A DNA stretch of 64,000 nt, from NCBI GenBank assembly GCA_947495035.1, contig CANLXI010000023.1, positions 54,139 through 118,138 on the forward strand, written 5' to 3'. The notes under the pieces are model-generated. The model had not been told where the DNA came from. It worked only from the letters and a program-made list of their open reading frames with translations, and made no database searches. The number at the start of each line of letters is the position of its first letter. The stretch's first letter is position 1. The DNA is from an uncultured Granulosicoccus sp. (lineage in GTDB: Bacteria; Pseudomonadota; Gammaproteobacteria; Granulosicoccales; Granulosicoccaceae). Below, in pieces: positions 52,718 to 61,623 of the stretch. Both the position numbers and the translations under genes were made by a program.

Positions 52718-53998
52718 CTACCAGCGACGTTCGAATTTCTTGCGAAGAAATACCGCGAGTGCATTCATCACGACCAGAAAGACCAGTAGCACCATGATGG
52801 CTGCGGATGTCTTCTCGACGAAGGCACGCTCGGGACTATCTGCCCACAGGAACACCTGCACGGGCAGTACGGTGGCAGCATCGGTGACCGATGCCGGAAT
52901 ATCGACGATGAAGGCCACCATGCCGATCATCAACAGAGGGGCAGTTTCGCCGAGTGCCTGGGCGAGTCCTATGATGGTGCCGGTCAGAATGCCCGGCATG
53001 GCCAGCGGTAGTACGTGATGGGTGACGACCTGCAAGGGCGATGCACCCAGACCGCGGGCAGCTTCCCGAATCGACGGGGGAACGGCCTTGAGGGCCGCTC
53101 GGCTGGAGATGATGATGGTCGGCAAGGTCATCAGACTCAGCACGATACCGCCAACCACCGGGGCAGAGCGCGGCAGGTGAAAGAAGTTGATGAATACCGC
53201 GAGCCCGAGCAGACCGAAGACGATCGACGGCACTGCTGCCAGGTTGTTGATATTGACCTCAACGATATCGGTCCAGCGATTCTGCGGCGCAAATTCTTCG
53301 AGATAGATGGCGGCCGCAACGGCAATCGGGAACGACAGGGCAAAGGTGATCAGCAAGGTGAACGCAGAACCCATCAGTGCAGCCCTGATGCCCGCCAGCT
53401 CCGGTTCTCGAGAGTCACCGTTGGTGAAGAAGGTACGGTTGAAGCGAACCTCCAGTTGACCGGCATCCTTCAACGACTTGGCCCAGGCAATCTGCTTGTC
53501 GCTCATGCGAGTGACGATCGAGTCGGGGTTGCTCAGATCGGCGTCGGACTTGATCAGAGCGCTGAGCTCGTCATCAGTAGGCAGCCACAGGCTGATCGAG
53601 GTGTCGAGCAATGCACGATCCGCTGCTACCTGGTCATACAGTTCGTACTCGGCGCCCGTACTGATCATCTGATACAGCGCTTTCTTGTCACCTCGACTGC
53701 TGACTTCCGGAAAGCGCTCACGCATGGTCTGCTTGATGAGGCCACCGAAGTTGGCCGCACGCAACTCAGCCTCGGTCGGGTCATCACTGATACCCAGCGT
53801 GGCACTGTCCAGTTGAACATCCAGCTTGACGAAAGTGCTCTGGAATGCCGGCAAGCCCTTGCTGACAATGCTGAACAGCAATATGAACAGAAAGCCGATG
53901 CTGGCAGCAATGGCGGTCACGCCGTAGAGCCGGAAGCGTTTCTCTGCGGCGTAGCGCTTTTTCAAGGATGCGCGAACCTTGGTCGTTGAATCACTCAT
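52718..53998 (-). CDS. pstA: Phosphate ABC transporter permease PstA
   Basis: A 426-residue inner membrane permease. The C-terminal half has about six hydrophobic segments with the EAA-like loop PPSIREAARGLGASPLQVVTHHVLPLAMPGI. The N-terminal half includes one membrane segment and a long periplasmic insert (about residues 60-190), making it longer than E. coli PstA. Such long PstA/PstC forms are common in marine bacteria. The start is set at the ATG at 53998 (MSDSTTKVRA), which overlaps the pstC stop by four bases. Confidence 0.95.
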   Translation of the reverse strand: MSDSTTKVRASLKKRYAAEKRFRLYGVTAIAASIGFLFILLFSIVSKGLPAFQSTFVKLDVQLDSATLGISDDPTEAELRAANFGGLIKQTMRERFPEVSSRGDKKALYQMISTGAEYELYDQVAADRALLDTSISLWLPTDDELSALIKSDADLSNPDSIVTRMSDKQIAWAKSLKDAGQLEVRFNRTFFTNGDSREPELAGIRAALMGSAFTLLITFALSFPIAVAAAIYLEEFAPQNRWTDIVEVNINNLAAVPSIVFGLLGLAVFINFFHLPRSAPVVGGIVLSLMTLPTIIISSRAALKAVPPSIREAARGLGASPLQVVTHHVLPLAMPGILTGTIIGLAQALGETAPLLMIGMVAFIVDIPASVTDAATVLPVQVFLWADSPERAFVEKTSAAIMVLLVFLVVMNALAVFLRKKFERRW

Positions 53999-55383
53999 TC
54001 GTATTGCTCCCGGTACTTGCGAACGACATGCAAGGCGATCACGTTCAGGCACAGGGTGACGACAAACAGCATCAGACCCAGTGCGAAGGCAGCCAGCGTC
54101 TTGGCACTGTCGAATTCCTGGTCGCCGGTGAGCAGAGTGACGATCTGCACGGTGACGGTCGTGACGGCTTCAAGTGGATTGGCAGTGAGATTGGCGGCCA
54201 GGCCGGCGGCCATGACCACGATCATGGTTTCACCGATGGCACGCGATACTGCAAGCAGGACACCGCCGACGATGCCCGGTAATGCAGCCGGGATGACCAC
54301 CTTTCGAATGGTCTCGGATTTGGTAGCACCCAGTCCGTAGGAGCCATCACGCATGGACTGGGGTACCGCGGTGATGACATCGTCAGACAGGGAGGAGACA
54401 AAGGGAATGATCATGATGCCCATGACAGCACCGGCGGCCAGTGCACTTTCAGAGGAGACACTCAGACCCAGCGTTGCGCCGAATGAGCGCAGGGCCGGCG
54501 CCACGGTCAATGCGGCAAAGAAGCCGTAGACCACGGTGGGAATGCCAGCCAGAATCTCCAGCAAGGGCTTGCAGATGCTGCGGACCGGACGACTGGCGTA
54601 TTCTGCCAGATAGATGGCGGACATCAAGCCGAAGGGGACGGCAACCACCATGGCGATGAAGGAGATGAGCATGGTGCCCAGGAACAGGGGCACGGCTCCG
54701 AAAGAACCTGACGATCCGACCTGATCGGCACGGATGGCAGTCTGCGGGCTCCAGGTGGTGCCCGTGATGAATTCGATGATGCTGACTTCCTGGAAGAAGC
54801 GAAGGGATTCGAACAGTACCGACAGCACGATCCCCAGCGTGGTCAGAATCGCGATGGATGCACAGCTGATCAGGAAGAACTGCACGATCTTCTCGACGTT
54901 GTGTCGGGCTCGTGTGTCGGCCTTGATTCTCTTCAGCGCCAGCGTTGCACCGGCAATCGCTGCGGCCAGCGCCAGTACAAACAGCGCCAGCGAGCTGATA
55001 TGGCGCATGCTGGCCAGTTGCTGTGCGGCGATCTTCTTGTCGGGATCCTGAATGTCGGCAATGGCCTGGCTGTCCACCAGGTTGCCGATATCGTTCTTGT
55101 AGAGCTCTACCGATTTCTCGCCGGCTTCATAGACGCTCTGTGGAATGTAATCTTGCAGAAACCCGCTGACGACACTCGGCTCGAACAGTTTCCAGCCGAC
55201 GATGATGGCCAGCGCCGGCAAGGCGCACCACAGGGCGACCATCATGCCGTAGTGGCTGGGCAGGGAATGCATGGATCGCACACCGCCACCGAGTCTTGCG
55301 ACGGAGTAGGCGCGGCTTCTACCGTAGGCAAAGGATGCCAGGGCGAGGCCCAGTGTGACTAACAGCAGGGTAGTTGCGGACAT
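53995..55383 (-). CDS. pstC: Phosphate ABC transporter permease PstC
   Basis: A 462-residue permease with N-terminal membrane segments, a periplasmic insert and the transport domain. The EAA loop reads PQSMRDGSYGLGATKSETIRKVVIPAALPGI and the channel motif IAMVVAVPFGLMSAIYLAEYA is present. The open frame extends to 55416, but the ATG at 55383 (MSATTLLLVTLG) begins directly with the first membrane helix and is preferred. It follows pstS after a strong terminator-like hairpin, so pstCAB may be less transcribed than pstS. Confidence 0.95.
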   Translation of the reverse strand: MSATTLLLVTLGLALASFAYGRSRAYSVARLGGGVRSMHSLPSHYGMMVALWCALPALAIIVGWKLFEPSVVSGFLQDYIPQSVYEAGEKSVELYKNDIGNLVDSQAIADIQDPDKKIAAQQLASMRHISSLALFVLALAAAIAGATLALKRIKADTRARHNVEKIVQFFLISCASIAILTTLGIVLSVLFESLRFFQEVSIIEFITGTTWSPQTAIRADQVGSSGSFGAVPLFLGTMLISFIAMVVAVPFGLMSAIYLAEYASRPVRSICKPLLEILAGIPTVVYGFFAALTVAPALRSFGATLGLSVSSESALAAGAVMGIMIIPFVSSLSDDVITAVPQSMRDGSYGLGATKSETIRKVVIPAALPGIVGGVLLAVSRAIGETMIVVMAAGLAANLTANPLEAVTTVTVQIVTLLTGDQEFDSAKTLAAFALGLMLFVVTLCLNVIALHVVRKYREQYE

Positions 55384-55437
55384 GGAGAGGAAGGTACTCG
55401 TGGGCGGACGGGGCAATACAGAGGTGGTTCTGTCAAG

Positions 55438-55470
55438 AAAAAAGGTCTTGCCACCGAAGGCAAGACCTTT
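55438..55470 (-). terminator. Intercistronic terminator between pstS and pstC
   Basis: A perfect 12-bp stem (AAAGGTCTTGCC and complement, 6-nt loop) is followed on the minus strand by about six T. It lies 62 bp after the pstS stop. A partial terminator here would explain high binding-protein and lower permease synthesis. Confidence 0.85.
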
Positions 55471-55492
55471 TGATCACTGTCTGGTGTTCTGG

Positions 55493-55519
55493 CCGCAGAG
55501 CGAAAAGTGCGCTCTGCGG
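55493..55519 (-). other. Stem-loop after pstS
   Basis: A perfect 10-bp stem CCGCAGAGCG with a 7-nt loop lies 13 bp after the pstS stop codon, between it and the terminator. It lacks a T tract and probably shields the pstS mRNA from 3' exonucleases. Confidence 0.65.
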
Positions 55520-55531
55520 CGGGACCAGATT

Positions 55532-56566
55532 CTAGTTCAGAACCAGTTTCTGCAGTGATTTTACCGCTGCACCGACTTCGGCGCGCTGCTCGTCACCCAA
55601 AGGAATCATGCCCTTGTCTGCCAGGTAACCGTCTTCACCCCAAGCCTGCTCGCTGGTGAATTCCGCCAGGTACTCGGCGATGCCGGGTACGGTGCCGATG
55701 TGCTGAGCTTTCACGTAGAAGTACAGGGGACGTGAAATGCCGTAGTCGCCGCTGGCGATGGCATCGAAATCAGCTTCGTAACCATCGATGACAGAGCTTT
55801 GCACCTTGTCGGAATTCTGCTCGAGGAAGCTGAAGCCGAAAATGCCCAGTGCATCGGGATTGGCTTCCAGCTTCTGCACGATCAGGTTGTCGTTCTCACC
55901 GGCTTCGATGTAGGCACCGTCTTCACGCATGGTGTGGCAGGTTGCCTTGAAGTCGTCGTCTTCCATGCCCTTGATGAATTCGAACTGCTTGCAGCCACCT
56001 TCCATGGCCAGCTCGGCGAAGGCGTCACGAGTACCGGATGTGGGAGGCGGTCCCAACACTTCGATGTCGGTGGCAGGCAGCTCAGGGTTGATCTCTGACC
56101 ACTGCTTGTAGGGGTTTTCCACCAGAGACTCGGAGCCGTCAGGGTTGGGCACCATCTTCGCCAGGGCCAGGTAGAGTTCCTTTGTGCCCATGTCGAACTG
56201 CTCAGCGTTGATGGAATTGGCCACGGCAATGCCGTCGAATCCGATCAGTACTTCAACGATATCAGTGACACCGTTCTCCTGGCACATTTCGTATTCGCTG
56301 GTCTTCATGCGACGGGAAGCGTTGGTGATGTCCGGTGTATCGACACCGATGCCGGAACAGAACAGCTTCAGGCCGCCACCTGAACCGGTCGATTCGATCT
56401 TGGGGGTGCTGAAGTCGGTTGTCTTGCCGAAACGTTCGGCAACAACAGTCGCAAACGGATAGACGGTGGATGAGCCAACGACGCTGATGCCATCGCGAGC
56501 TGCGGCGTTGCCGGCGAAGGCCGAGGCCAATACCGCTGAACCAAGCAGTAATACTGACTTTTTCAT
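55532..56566 (-). CDS. pstS: Phosphate-binding periplasmic protein PstS
   Basis: A 344-residue periplasmic protein with signal peptide (LLLGSAVLASAFAGNAAA). ISVVGSSTVYPFATVVAERF, ESTGSGGGLKLFCSG and the later GPPPTSGTRDAFAELAMEGGC hold the serine, threonine and arginine residues that bind phosphate in this family. Length and the CSG segment fit the PhoX/PstS type seen in pseudomonads and marine bacteria. It captures phosphate for PstCAB. A candidate Pho box lies upstream. Confidence 0.96.
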   Translation of the reverse strand: MKKSVLLLGSAVLASAFAGNAAARDGISVVGSSTVYPFATVVAERFGKTTDFSTPKIESTGSGGGLKLFCSGIGVDTPDITNASRRMKTSEYEMCQENGVTDIVEVLIGFDGIAVANSINAEQFDMGTKELYLALAKMVPNPDGSESLVENPYKQWSEINPELPATDIEVLGPPPTSGTRDAFAELAMEGGCKQFEFIKGMEDDDFKATCHTMREDGAYIEAGENDNLIVQKLEANPDALGIFGFSFLEQNSDKVQSSVIDGYEADFDAIASGDYGISRPLYFYVKAQHIGTVPGIAEYLAEFTSEQAWGEDGYLADKGMIPLGDEQRAEVGAAVKSLQKLVLN

Positions 56567-56608
56567 GGTGATCTCTTTACGTGAAGGGGACGTTGTGTCA
56601 ACACGAGC

Positions 56609-56642
56609 AGTATCGGAGCCGAATATGACACAGCAGTTACAC
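56609..56642 (-). promoter_or_regulatory. Candidate Pho box and -10 element for pstS
   Basis: On the minus strand two heptamers, GTGTAAC and GTGTCAT, stand 11 bp apart start to start (56625-56642), like the CTGTCAT repeats bound by PhoB. The second matches at six of seven bases and the first is weak. A -10-like GATACT (56609-56614) lies 10 bp downstream, the usual Pho promoter spacing. The start codon is about 60 bp away. Confidence 0.45.
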
Positions 56643-56698
56643 GACGGTGATTGTCATCCTGTTTTGTGACACGAGTAACCTCCGGAGATCCGTGAAAT

Positions 56699-58075
56699 CT
56701 ACTGGTTCACTGCCTGCGGCAACAGGATGCAGCGGGACTTGGGAAAGGTTATGGAGAAAACCGAGCCGCTACCCGGCGTACTTTCGATGCTCAGTTGGCC
56801 GCCATGGCGTTGCGCAGCATGTTTCACGATGGCCAGACCCAGTCCGGTACCGCCATCATCGCGAGAGCGACCGGCATCCACACGATAGAAGCGTTCACTG
56901 AGCCTGGACAGATGCCTTGCCTCGATGCCGGGACCGTCGTCGGCTACTGTGTAAACCGCCTCCCCCTGATCACCGATCTGCCAGGAGACATTGATCAGAG
57001 TGCCGGGATCCGTGTAGCGTACGGCATTGGTCAGCAGGTTCTGACAGGCGCTGTATATCTCTCTTTCCGAGCCCAGTATTGCCAGAGTGTCGTCCAGCGC
57101 CAGCTCGAACTGATGGGAAGCGGTAGCTTCATGTTGCGTGCTGACCATCGAGCGAATCATGGCGCTGACATTGAGCGCGTCGCCTTCGTTGTCCGCCAAT
57201 GGGTTACCTTCAAGCTTGGACAGCTGCAGCAGGTCCTCGACGATGCCGCGCATGCGGTCGGACTGTGCGGTTATCTGTGCCAGTCCCTCGGTGACTTCAG
57301 GGTCCAGCGTGTCATTTTCCCGTAACATTTCCAGATAGCCGCGTATGACGGTCAAGGGGGTTCGCAGTTCGTGCGAGACATCGCCAACGAAGGCCTTGCG
57401 CATTTCCCTGACCTGTACGCGCTGCGTGATGTCGGCGGCAATCAGTACCATCATGTGCTTCCCGGTGGGAACCTTGCGTATAGCAATGACGCGTTCCGCC
57501 GATGAGCCGGTTCCGGACATCTCGAGCTCTTCCTGCTCGGCGCCCTTGTGCAGGAATTCACGGAACTCGGGATTTCTGACCAGATTGTCGATACGCTGAC
57601 CGCGATCACGATCGGGGTGGATATTCAGCAGTTCCAGCGCCGCCGAATTGGACCAGCGAATCTCGTAGCTCTTGTCCAGAACCACCGTTGCGTCCGGCAG
57701 GTCGGCAGCCAGGGAATTGAACTGGGCGAGGGTGTTGCGATAACGGTTCTTCTGCTTGCGGCTGTATTTCTTCTCGCGATGAATCAATTGCACCATGTCA
57801 TTGGTCAGGCCGGTGGTCGGCGGCGCCTTGTTGGGGCGCGCACCTTCGCTGAGCCAATGCACCATGGCATCCATGCGGCGCAGCAACCACAGGCTGTACC
57901 CGGTCAGATAGACAATGGTCAACATGGCTGGCCAGCCGATGATGAACCCGGCAAGCGCCACACCGATCAGCCCGTACAGGAAAGTGTTGATTTCCTTCTT
58001 GAGTCCGGACGAGAGCATATAGGGCGGCATCATGGATACGGCAAGATCAGATAATACCGACTTCATTGTGCTCAT
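56699..58075 (-). CDS. phoR: Phosphate regulon sensor histidine kinase PhoR
   Basis: A 458-residue membrane kinase. Hydrophobic segments near residues 32-65 anchor it, a PAS-like domain follows (about 105-205), and the HisKA motif VSHELRTPLTVIRGYLEML holds the phosphorylated histidine. The ATPase domain has N-box NLLTNAVRYTDPG and the G boxes DDGPGIEARHL and GGTGLGLAIVKHAAQRHGG. It phosphorylates PhoB when PstSCAB-PhoU signals low phosphate. It lies 48 bp after phoB, and pstS follows on the same strand. Confidence 0.95.
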   Translation of the reverse strand: MSTMKSVLSDLAVSMMPPYMLSSGLKKEINTFLYGLIGVALAGFIIGWPAMLTIVYLTGYSLWLLRRMDAMVHWLSEGARPNKAPPTTGLTNDMVQLIHREKKYSRKQKNRYRNTLAQFNSLAADLPDATVVLDKSYEIRWSNSAALELLNIHPDRDRGQRIDNLVRNPEFREFLHKGAEQEELEMSGTGSSAERVIAIRKVPTGKHMMVLIAADITQRVQVREMRKAFVGDVSHELRTPLTVIRGYLEMLRENDTLDPEVTEGLAQITAQSDRMRGIVEDLLQLSKLEGNPLADNEGDALNVSAMIRSMVSTQHEATASHQFELALDDTLAILGSEREIYSACQNLLTNAVRYTDPGTLINVSWQIGDQGEAVYTVADDGPGIEARHLSRLSERFYRVDAGRSRDDGGTGLGLAIVKHAAQRHGGQLSIESTPGSGSVFSITFPKSRCILLPQAVNQ

Positions 58076-58123
58076 TGGGGGCTAGGTGAAACGTATGGGC
58101 TGACTGGATACCACTGGAGTGTT

Positions 58124-58843
58124 TCAGCTGTGTGTAAAGCGGTATCCGGCACCTCTGACGGTATCGAGCATGGAATCCGCTTCGTGAGGTTTGAGACTCT
58201 TGCGAAGGCGCAGGATGTGAACGTCGACCGTGCGCTCTTCGATGAAGGTGCCTGGCCCCCAGACATGATCCAGCAACTGGGTGCGACTGTAGACGCGATC
58301 GGGATTCTTCATCAGGAATGACAAGAGCTTGAATTCGGTATGACCCAGGGTGACTTCCTCCCCATTGGCGGTCAGGCGGTGTGCGGCAATGTCGAGGCTC
58401 AAGGCTCCGTGAACGATGGTGGCGTCTCCCTTGAAATCCTGGCTACGGCGCAACAGGGCCTTGATGCGCGAATGCAGCTCTCGCGGTGAAAAGGGTTTTG
58501 TCACATAGTCATCGGCACCTGCATCCAGCCCTGCAGTGATATCGTGCTCTTCGGTCCGAGCGGTCAGCATGATGATCGGCAGATTGTTGTGCAGTGGATC
58601 CTTGCGCAGCGATCGGACGAACTCAAGACCACTGCCTCCGGGCAACATCCAGTCGACAATGGCCAGGTCCATGTCCTGCGTTGCCATCAGGTGGCGCGCT
58701 TCGGACACCGTGCCGGAGTTGTGTACCGTGTGACCATGTCGCTCGAGAGCGAATTTGACCATGTCGCGAATGGCGGCTTCGTCTTCCACCGTGAGTATAT
58801 GCGCGGGCATATCCGTGTTTTTCGTCTGTTGGCTCGTATTCAT
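58124..58843 (-). CDS. phoB: Phosphate regulon response regulator PhoB
   Basis: A 239-residue OmpR/PhoB-family regulator. The receiver domain begins HILTVEDEAAIRDMV, with the phospho-aspartate in LAIVDWMLPGGSG and the conserved lysine in YVTKPFSPREL. The winged-helix DNA-binding domain ends with RTVDVHILRLRKSL and RGAGYRFT. The frame reaches a TTG at 58846. The ATG at 58843 and the ATG at 58810, which begins MPAHILTVED, are the realistic starts, and the latter gives the usual family length. It presumably binds the Pho box before pstS. Confidence 0.95.
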   Translation of the reverse strand: MNTSQQTKNTDMPAHILTVEDEAAIRDMVKFALERHGHTVHNSGTVSEARHLMATQDMDLAIVDWMLPGGSGLEFVRSLRKDPLHNNLPIIMLTARTEEHDITAGLDAGADDYVTKPFSPRELHSRIKALLRRSQDFKGDATIVHGALSLDIAAHRLTANGEEVTLGHTEFKLLSFLMKNPDRVYSRTQLLDHVWGPGTFIEERTVDVHILRLRKSLKPHEADSMLDTVRGAGYRFTHS

Positions 58844-58965
58844 CAAATGGTAACGCGCTATCGAATTTGGCGCGAGTGTGTTGAATCAATGTGACAACAC
58901 GGTGAATCAGGCGCATTCAGGCTCGTGCAACGAGTGCAATTCACTCAAAACAATTCACCCGAGAC

Positions 58966-58994
58966 TTGCACCGTGGGCTTTCTGCCCTCAGAAT
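58966..58994 (+). promoter_or_regulatory. Candidate sigma-70 promoter of the 4.5S RNA gene
   Basis: TTGCAC (58966-58971) and CAGAAT (58989-58994) are separated by 17 bp. The predicted start, seven bases downstream, falls in or next to the G run preceding the RNA. Confidence 0.6.
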
Positions 58995-59001
58995 GGGGGG
59001 G

Positions 59002-59119
59002 TAATGGTGTTCCGTATCGGCACTCTCGCGACGACAAGCTGTGAACCCCGTCAGGCCCGGAAGGGAGCAGCGGCAGCAGTGGATTCGGGCGCCGGGATGC
59101 GGCTGGTACGGAATGCCGC
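59002..59119 (+). ncRNA. ffs: Signal recognition particle 4.5S RNA
   Basis: The conserved SRP domain IV core is present: GTCAGGCCCGGAAGGGAGCAGC near 59050-59075, containing the GGAAG tetraloop and the asymmetric loop bases that bind Ffh, with the matching strand GCCGGGATGCGGCTGG further on. The ends pair with each other: GGTGTTCCGTA near the 5' end against TACGGAATGCC near the 3' end, with G-U pairs. Length (about 115 nt) fits the short gammaproteobacterial form. Exact ends are estimated. Confidence 0.95.
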
Positions 59120-59177
59120 CTTATGACAGGCTCATGGGCTCCCCTCACACCTTCTCCCTATCCATTTATCGGCATCG

Positions 59178-61142
59178 ATGAGCTACAAAGTACTTGCGCG
59201 CAAATGGCGGCCGCAGCACTTTCGAGACATGCTCGGACAGGAGCCGGTATTGCGCGCCCTGATCAATGCGCTGGATACCGATCGACTGCACCATGCCTAT
59301 CTGTTCACGGGTATGCGGGGCGTTGGCAAGACCACCATTGCGCGCATTTTCGCCAAGTGTCTGAACTGTGAGACCAATGGGGTCAGTTCCACACCCTGTG
59401 GCGAGTGCAGCGCCTGCAAGGATATCGAAGCTGGTCGCTTCTTCGATCTGATCGAGGTCGATGCTGCGTCTCGTACCAAGGTGGAAGAAACGCGTGAGCT
59501 GCTGGAGAACGTGCCTTATGCACCGTCCAGCGGCCGTTACAAGGTGTACCTGATCGATGAGGTGCACATGTTCTCCAACCACAGCTTCAATGCGCTGTTG
59601 AAGACACTGGAAGAGCCTCCCGAACACGTCAAGTTCCTGTTGGCCACGACAGATCCGCAGAAGGTCCCGGTGACAGTCCTGTCGCGCTGCCTGCAGTTCA
59701 ATCTGAAACGCATGGCACCCGGTTCTCTGGCCGATTATCTGTCGAAGATTCTGAGCGAAGAGTCCATTGAACATGAACGACCTGCGCTGGATCTGATTGC
59801 CCGTGCATCCGAAGGCAGTGTGCGTGACTCTCTGAGCCTGGTCGAACAGGCGGCCGCATTCGGCGAGGGGGCTGTGCGCGAAGCCGATGTCGAATCCATG
59901 CTGGGGCGGGCATCCGTTGATCGCCTGCTGGGCCTGATCGAATCTCTGGGTGCCGGTGATCTGGCCCAGTTGTTCGAACGGGTGGAGCAGCTGGCCGAGT
60001 ATGCGCCTGATTTCAATGAATTGATGGGTGAGCTTCTGAGTCTGCTGCATCGCGTGGCTCTGTTGCAGACAGTGCCTGGCAGCGTGCCGGAAGAATCCCC
60101 GGGCTACGAACGACTCAGCGAGCTGGCCAGAAGCCTCGCCGGTGATGAAGTCCAGCTGTATTACCAGATAGGCACACACGCGCGGCGTGACATGCCTTTT
60201 GCGCCGGATCCGCGTGAGGCCTTTGATATGGCTCTGCTGCGCATGAACACTTTCCGGCCGCAGGGCATTCCGCAACAACTCACCACCGATCAGCCCGGGC
60301 CGGGAGGCTCGACAGATGCCACCGATCAGCCAGACTCGAGTAGTGGTGGTTCAGCGTCCGGGGCGGTTAGCGGTGCGGCAGGCTCGACGCCGGTGAGTTC
60401 AGCGGCAGCGCCCAGTCTGCCCGTTCGTGGGGCGGTGTCGGCAGGTGGAGACTTGCGCGCAGCGGCTCTGGCAGCCGCTCGAGGAGAAGCGCCACCCGAG
60501 GTCGCAAAACCGGCAGGGTCTGCGCAGGCAGCGTCGCTTGCCCCGGCAGAATCGGCGCCGGCAGCAGCCCAGGTTGTCGCAGCTCATCAAGCGCCGCCGA
60601 CTCCGGCGGTAGCTACTCAGGCCGAGTCGGTTCGAGCACCCGCTAGCCAGGCTCCAGCGCCGCAGGCATCTGTTGCTCAGACGCCGGAGACGGCTGTTCA
60701 GATGTCAGGCACGCAGGGCAGCGTTACCGTGACGACAATTGATCGGAACAACATCAAGCCGGAAGACTGGCCGTTGATCGTGGCAGAGCTGGACGTGTCG
60801 GGCATGCCTCGGCAATTGGCCAGCAATTGCGTGTTGGCAGCGTTGCAGGCCGATCATTTCCAGCTGCGTCTGGAGGCTGCTTCGGAGCATCTCAATACCC
60901 CGCGTTTTACCGAGCGCGTTCAGGCCGCGCTGGAACAATGGCTGGGCCGACCGGTGCGTGTCAGCGTCGAGCTTTCCACGGCGGAACTCCTGACACCTTC
61001 TCGCCTGGATGAAAAGCAGCGAGAGGATGATATGGCTGCAGCCCGGATGTCGATCGATCAGGATCCGCTGGTCAGACAGCTGATTGATCGAGTTGACGGG
61101 TCGGTGGACGAAGCCAGCATTGCGCCGCAGGGAGACAGCTGA
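59178..61142 (+). CDS. dnaX: DNA polymerase III tau/gamma subunit
   Basis: A 654-residue clamp-loader subunit. The Walker A motif is GMRGVGKTT, the zinc knuckle has CLNC, CGEC and SAC, Walker B is VYLIDEVHMFS and the sensor region is LLATTDPQKVPVTVLSRCLQF. An Ala/Pro-rich linker (about 370-510) leads to the tau C-terminal domain that contacts the polymerase. No A-rich slippery sequence like that of E. coli dnaX was noticed, so a frameshifted gamma form is not predicted by eye. It is followed by ybaB and recR, a common order. Confidence 0.96.
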   Translation: MSYKVLARKWRPQHFRDMLGQEPVLRALINALDTDRLHHAYLFTGMRGVGKTTIARIFAKCLNCETNGVSSTPCGECSACKDIEAGRFFDLIEVDAASRTKVEETRELLENVPYAPSSGRYKVYLIDEVHMFSNHSFNALLKTLEEPPEHVKFLLATTDPQKVPVTVLSRCLQFNLKRMAPGSLADYLSKILSEESIEHERPALDLIARASEGSVRDSLSLVEQAAAFGEGAVREADVESMLGRASVDRLLGLIESLGAGDLAQLFERVEQLAEYAPDFNELMGELLSLLHRVALLQTVPGSVPEESPGYERLSELARSLAGDEVQLYYQIGTHARRDMPFAPDPREAFDMALLRMNTFRPQGIPQQLTTDQPGPGGSTDATDQPDSSSGGSASGAVSGAAGSTPVSSAAAPSLPVRGAVSAGGDLRAAALAAARGEAPPEVAKPAGSAQAASLAPAESAPAAAQVVAAHQAPPTPAVATQAESVRAPASQAPAPQASVAQTPETAVQMSGTQGSVTVTTIDRNNIKPEDWPLIVAELDVSGMPRQLASNCVLAALQADHFQLRLEAASEHLNTPRFTERVQAALEQWLGRPVRVSVELSTAELLTPSRLDEKQREDDMAAARMSIDQDPLVRQLIDRVDGSVDEASIAPQGDS

Positions 61143-61273
61143 ACGCAGCCTGTCGCCGGTCACTGTCGCTTGCCGATCAGAATCGTTCGGTAATTTTCAG
61201 GGGTAGCGCTGCAGCACGATCAGTCTCCGTTATTGTGTCTAGACTATTTCTTTGATTGACTGAGGATTGAAAC

Positions 61274-61597
61274 ATGAAAGGTGGCATCGGTAATCTGATG
61301 AAACAAGCGCAGAAGATGCAAGAGGACATGCAGCGCGCGCAGGAAGAGATCGCCAATATGGAGATCGAGGGGCAGAGTGGTGGTGGACTGGTGAAAGTCA
61401 CCATGAATGGTCAGCACGAGCTGCGCAAGGTGTCCATCGATGATTCTCTGGTCGGCGATGACAAGGACATGCTGGAAGATCTGGTTGCTGCTGCAGTCAA
61501 TGATGCTAGTCACCGTCTGGCAGAGGCTTCAAAGGACAAATTGAGTGGTCTGACCAATGGCATGGAACTGCCTCCCGGCATGAAACTGCCATTCTGA
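61274..61597 (+). CDS. ybaB: YbaB/EbfC family nucleoid-associated protein
   Basis: A 107-residue dimeric DNA-binding protein. It begins MKGGIGNLMKQAQKMQEDMQ, then QSGGGLVKVTMNGQHELRKVSID and ends in ELPPGMKLPF, all typical of YbaB. A good ribosome site (GAGGA) precedes the ATG. It binds DNA broadly and is often found between dnaX and recR, as here. A role in recombination repair or nucleoid structure is suggested by the context. Confidence 0.95.
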   Translation: MKGGIGNLMKQAQKMQEDMQRAQEEIANMEIEGQSGGGLVKVTMNGQHELRKVSIDDSLVGDDKDMLEDLVAAAVNDASHRLAEASKDKLSGLTNGMELPPGMKLPF

Positions 61598-61623
61598 TCG
61601 ACCGGGTTCAGGAGTGGTAGAGC

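Noticed and set aside
58861..58920. Pho box upstream of phoB
   Set aside because: One half-site (TTGTCAC on the minus strand) is seen, but the second heptamer at the right spacing does not match.
59178..61142. Programmed frameshift in dnaX
   Set aside because: No A-rich slippery heptamer with a following stem was noticed, so a gamma product is not claimed.
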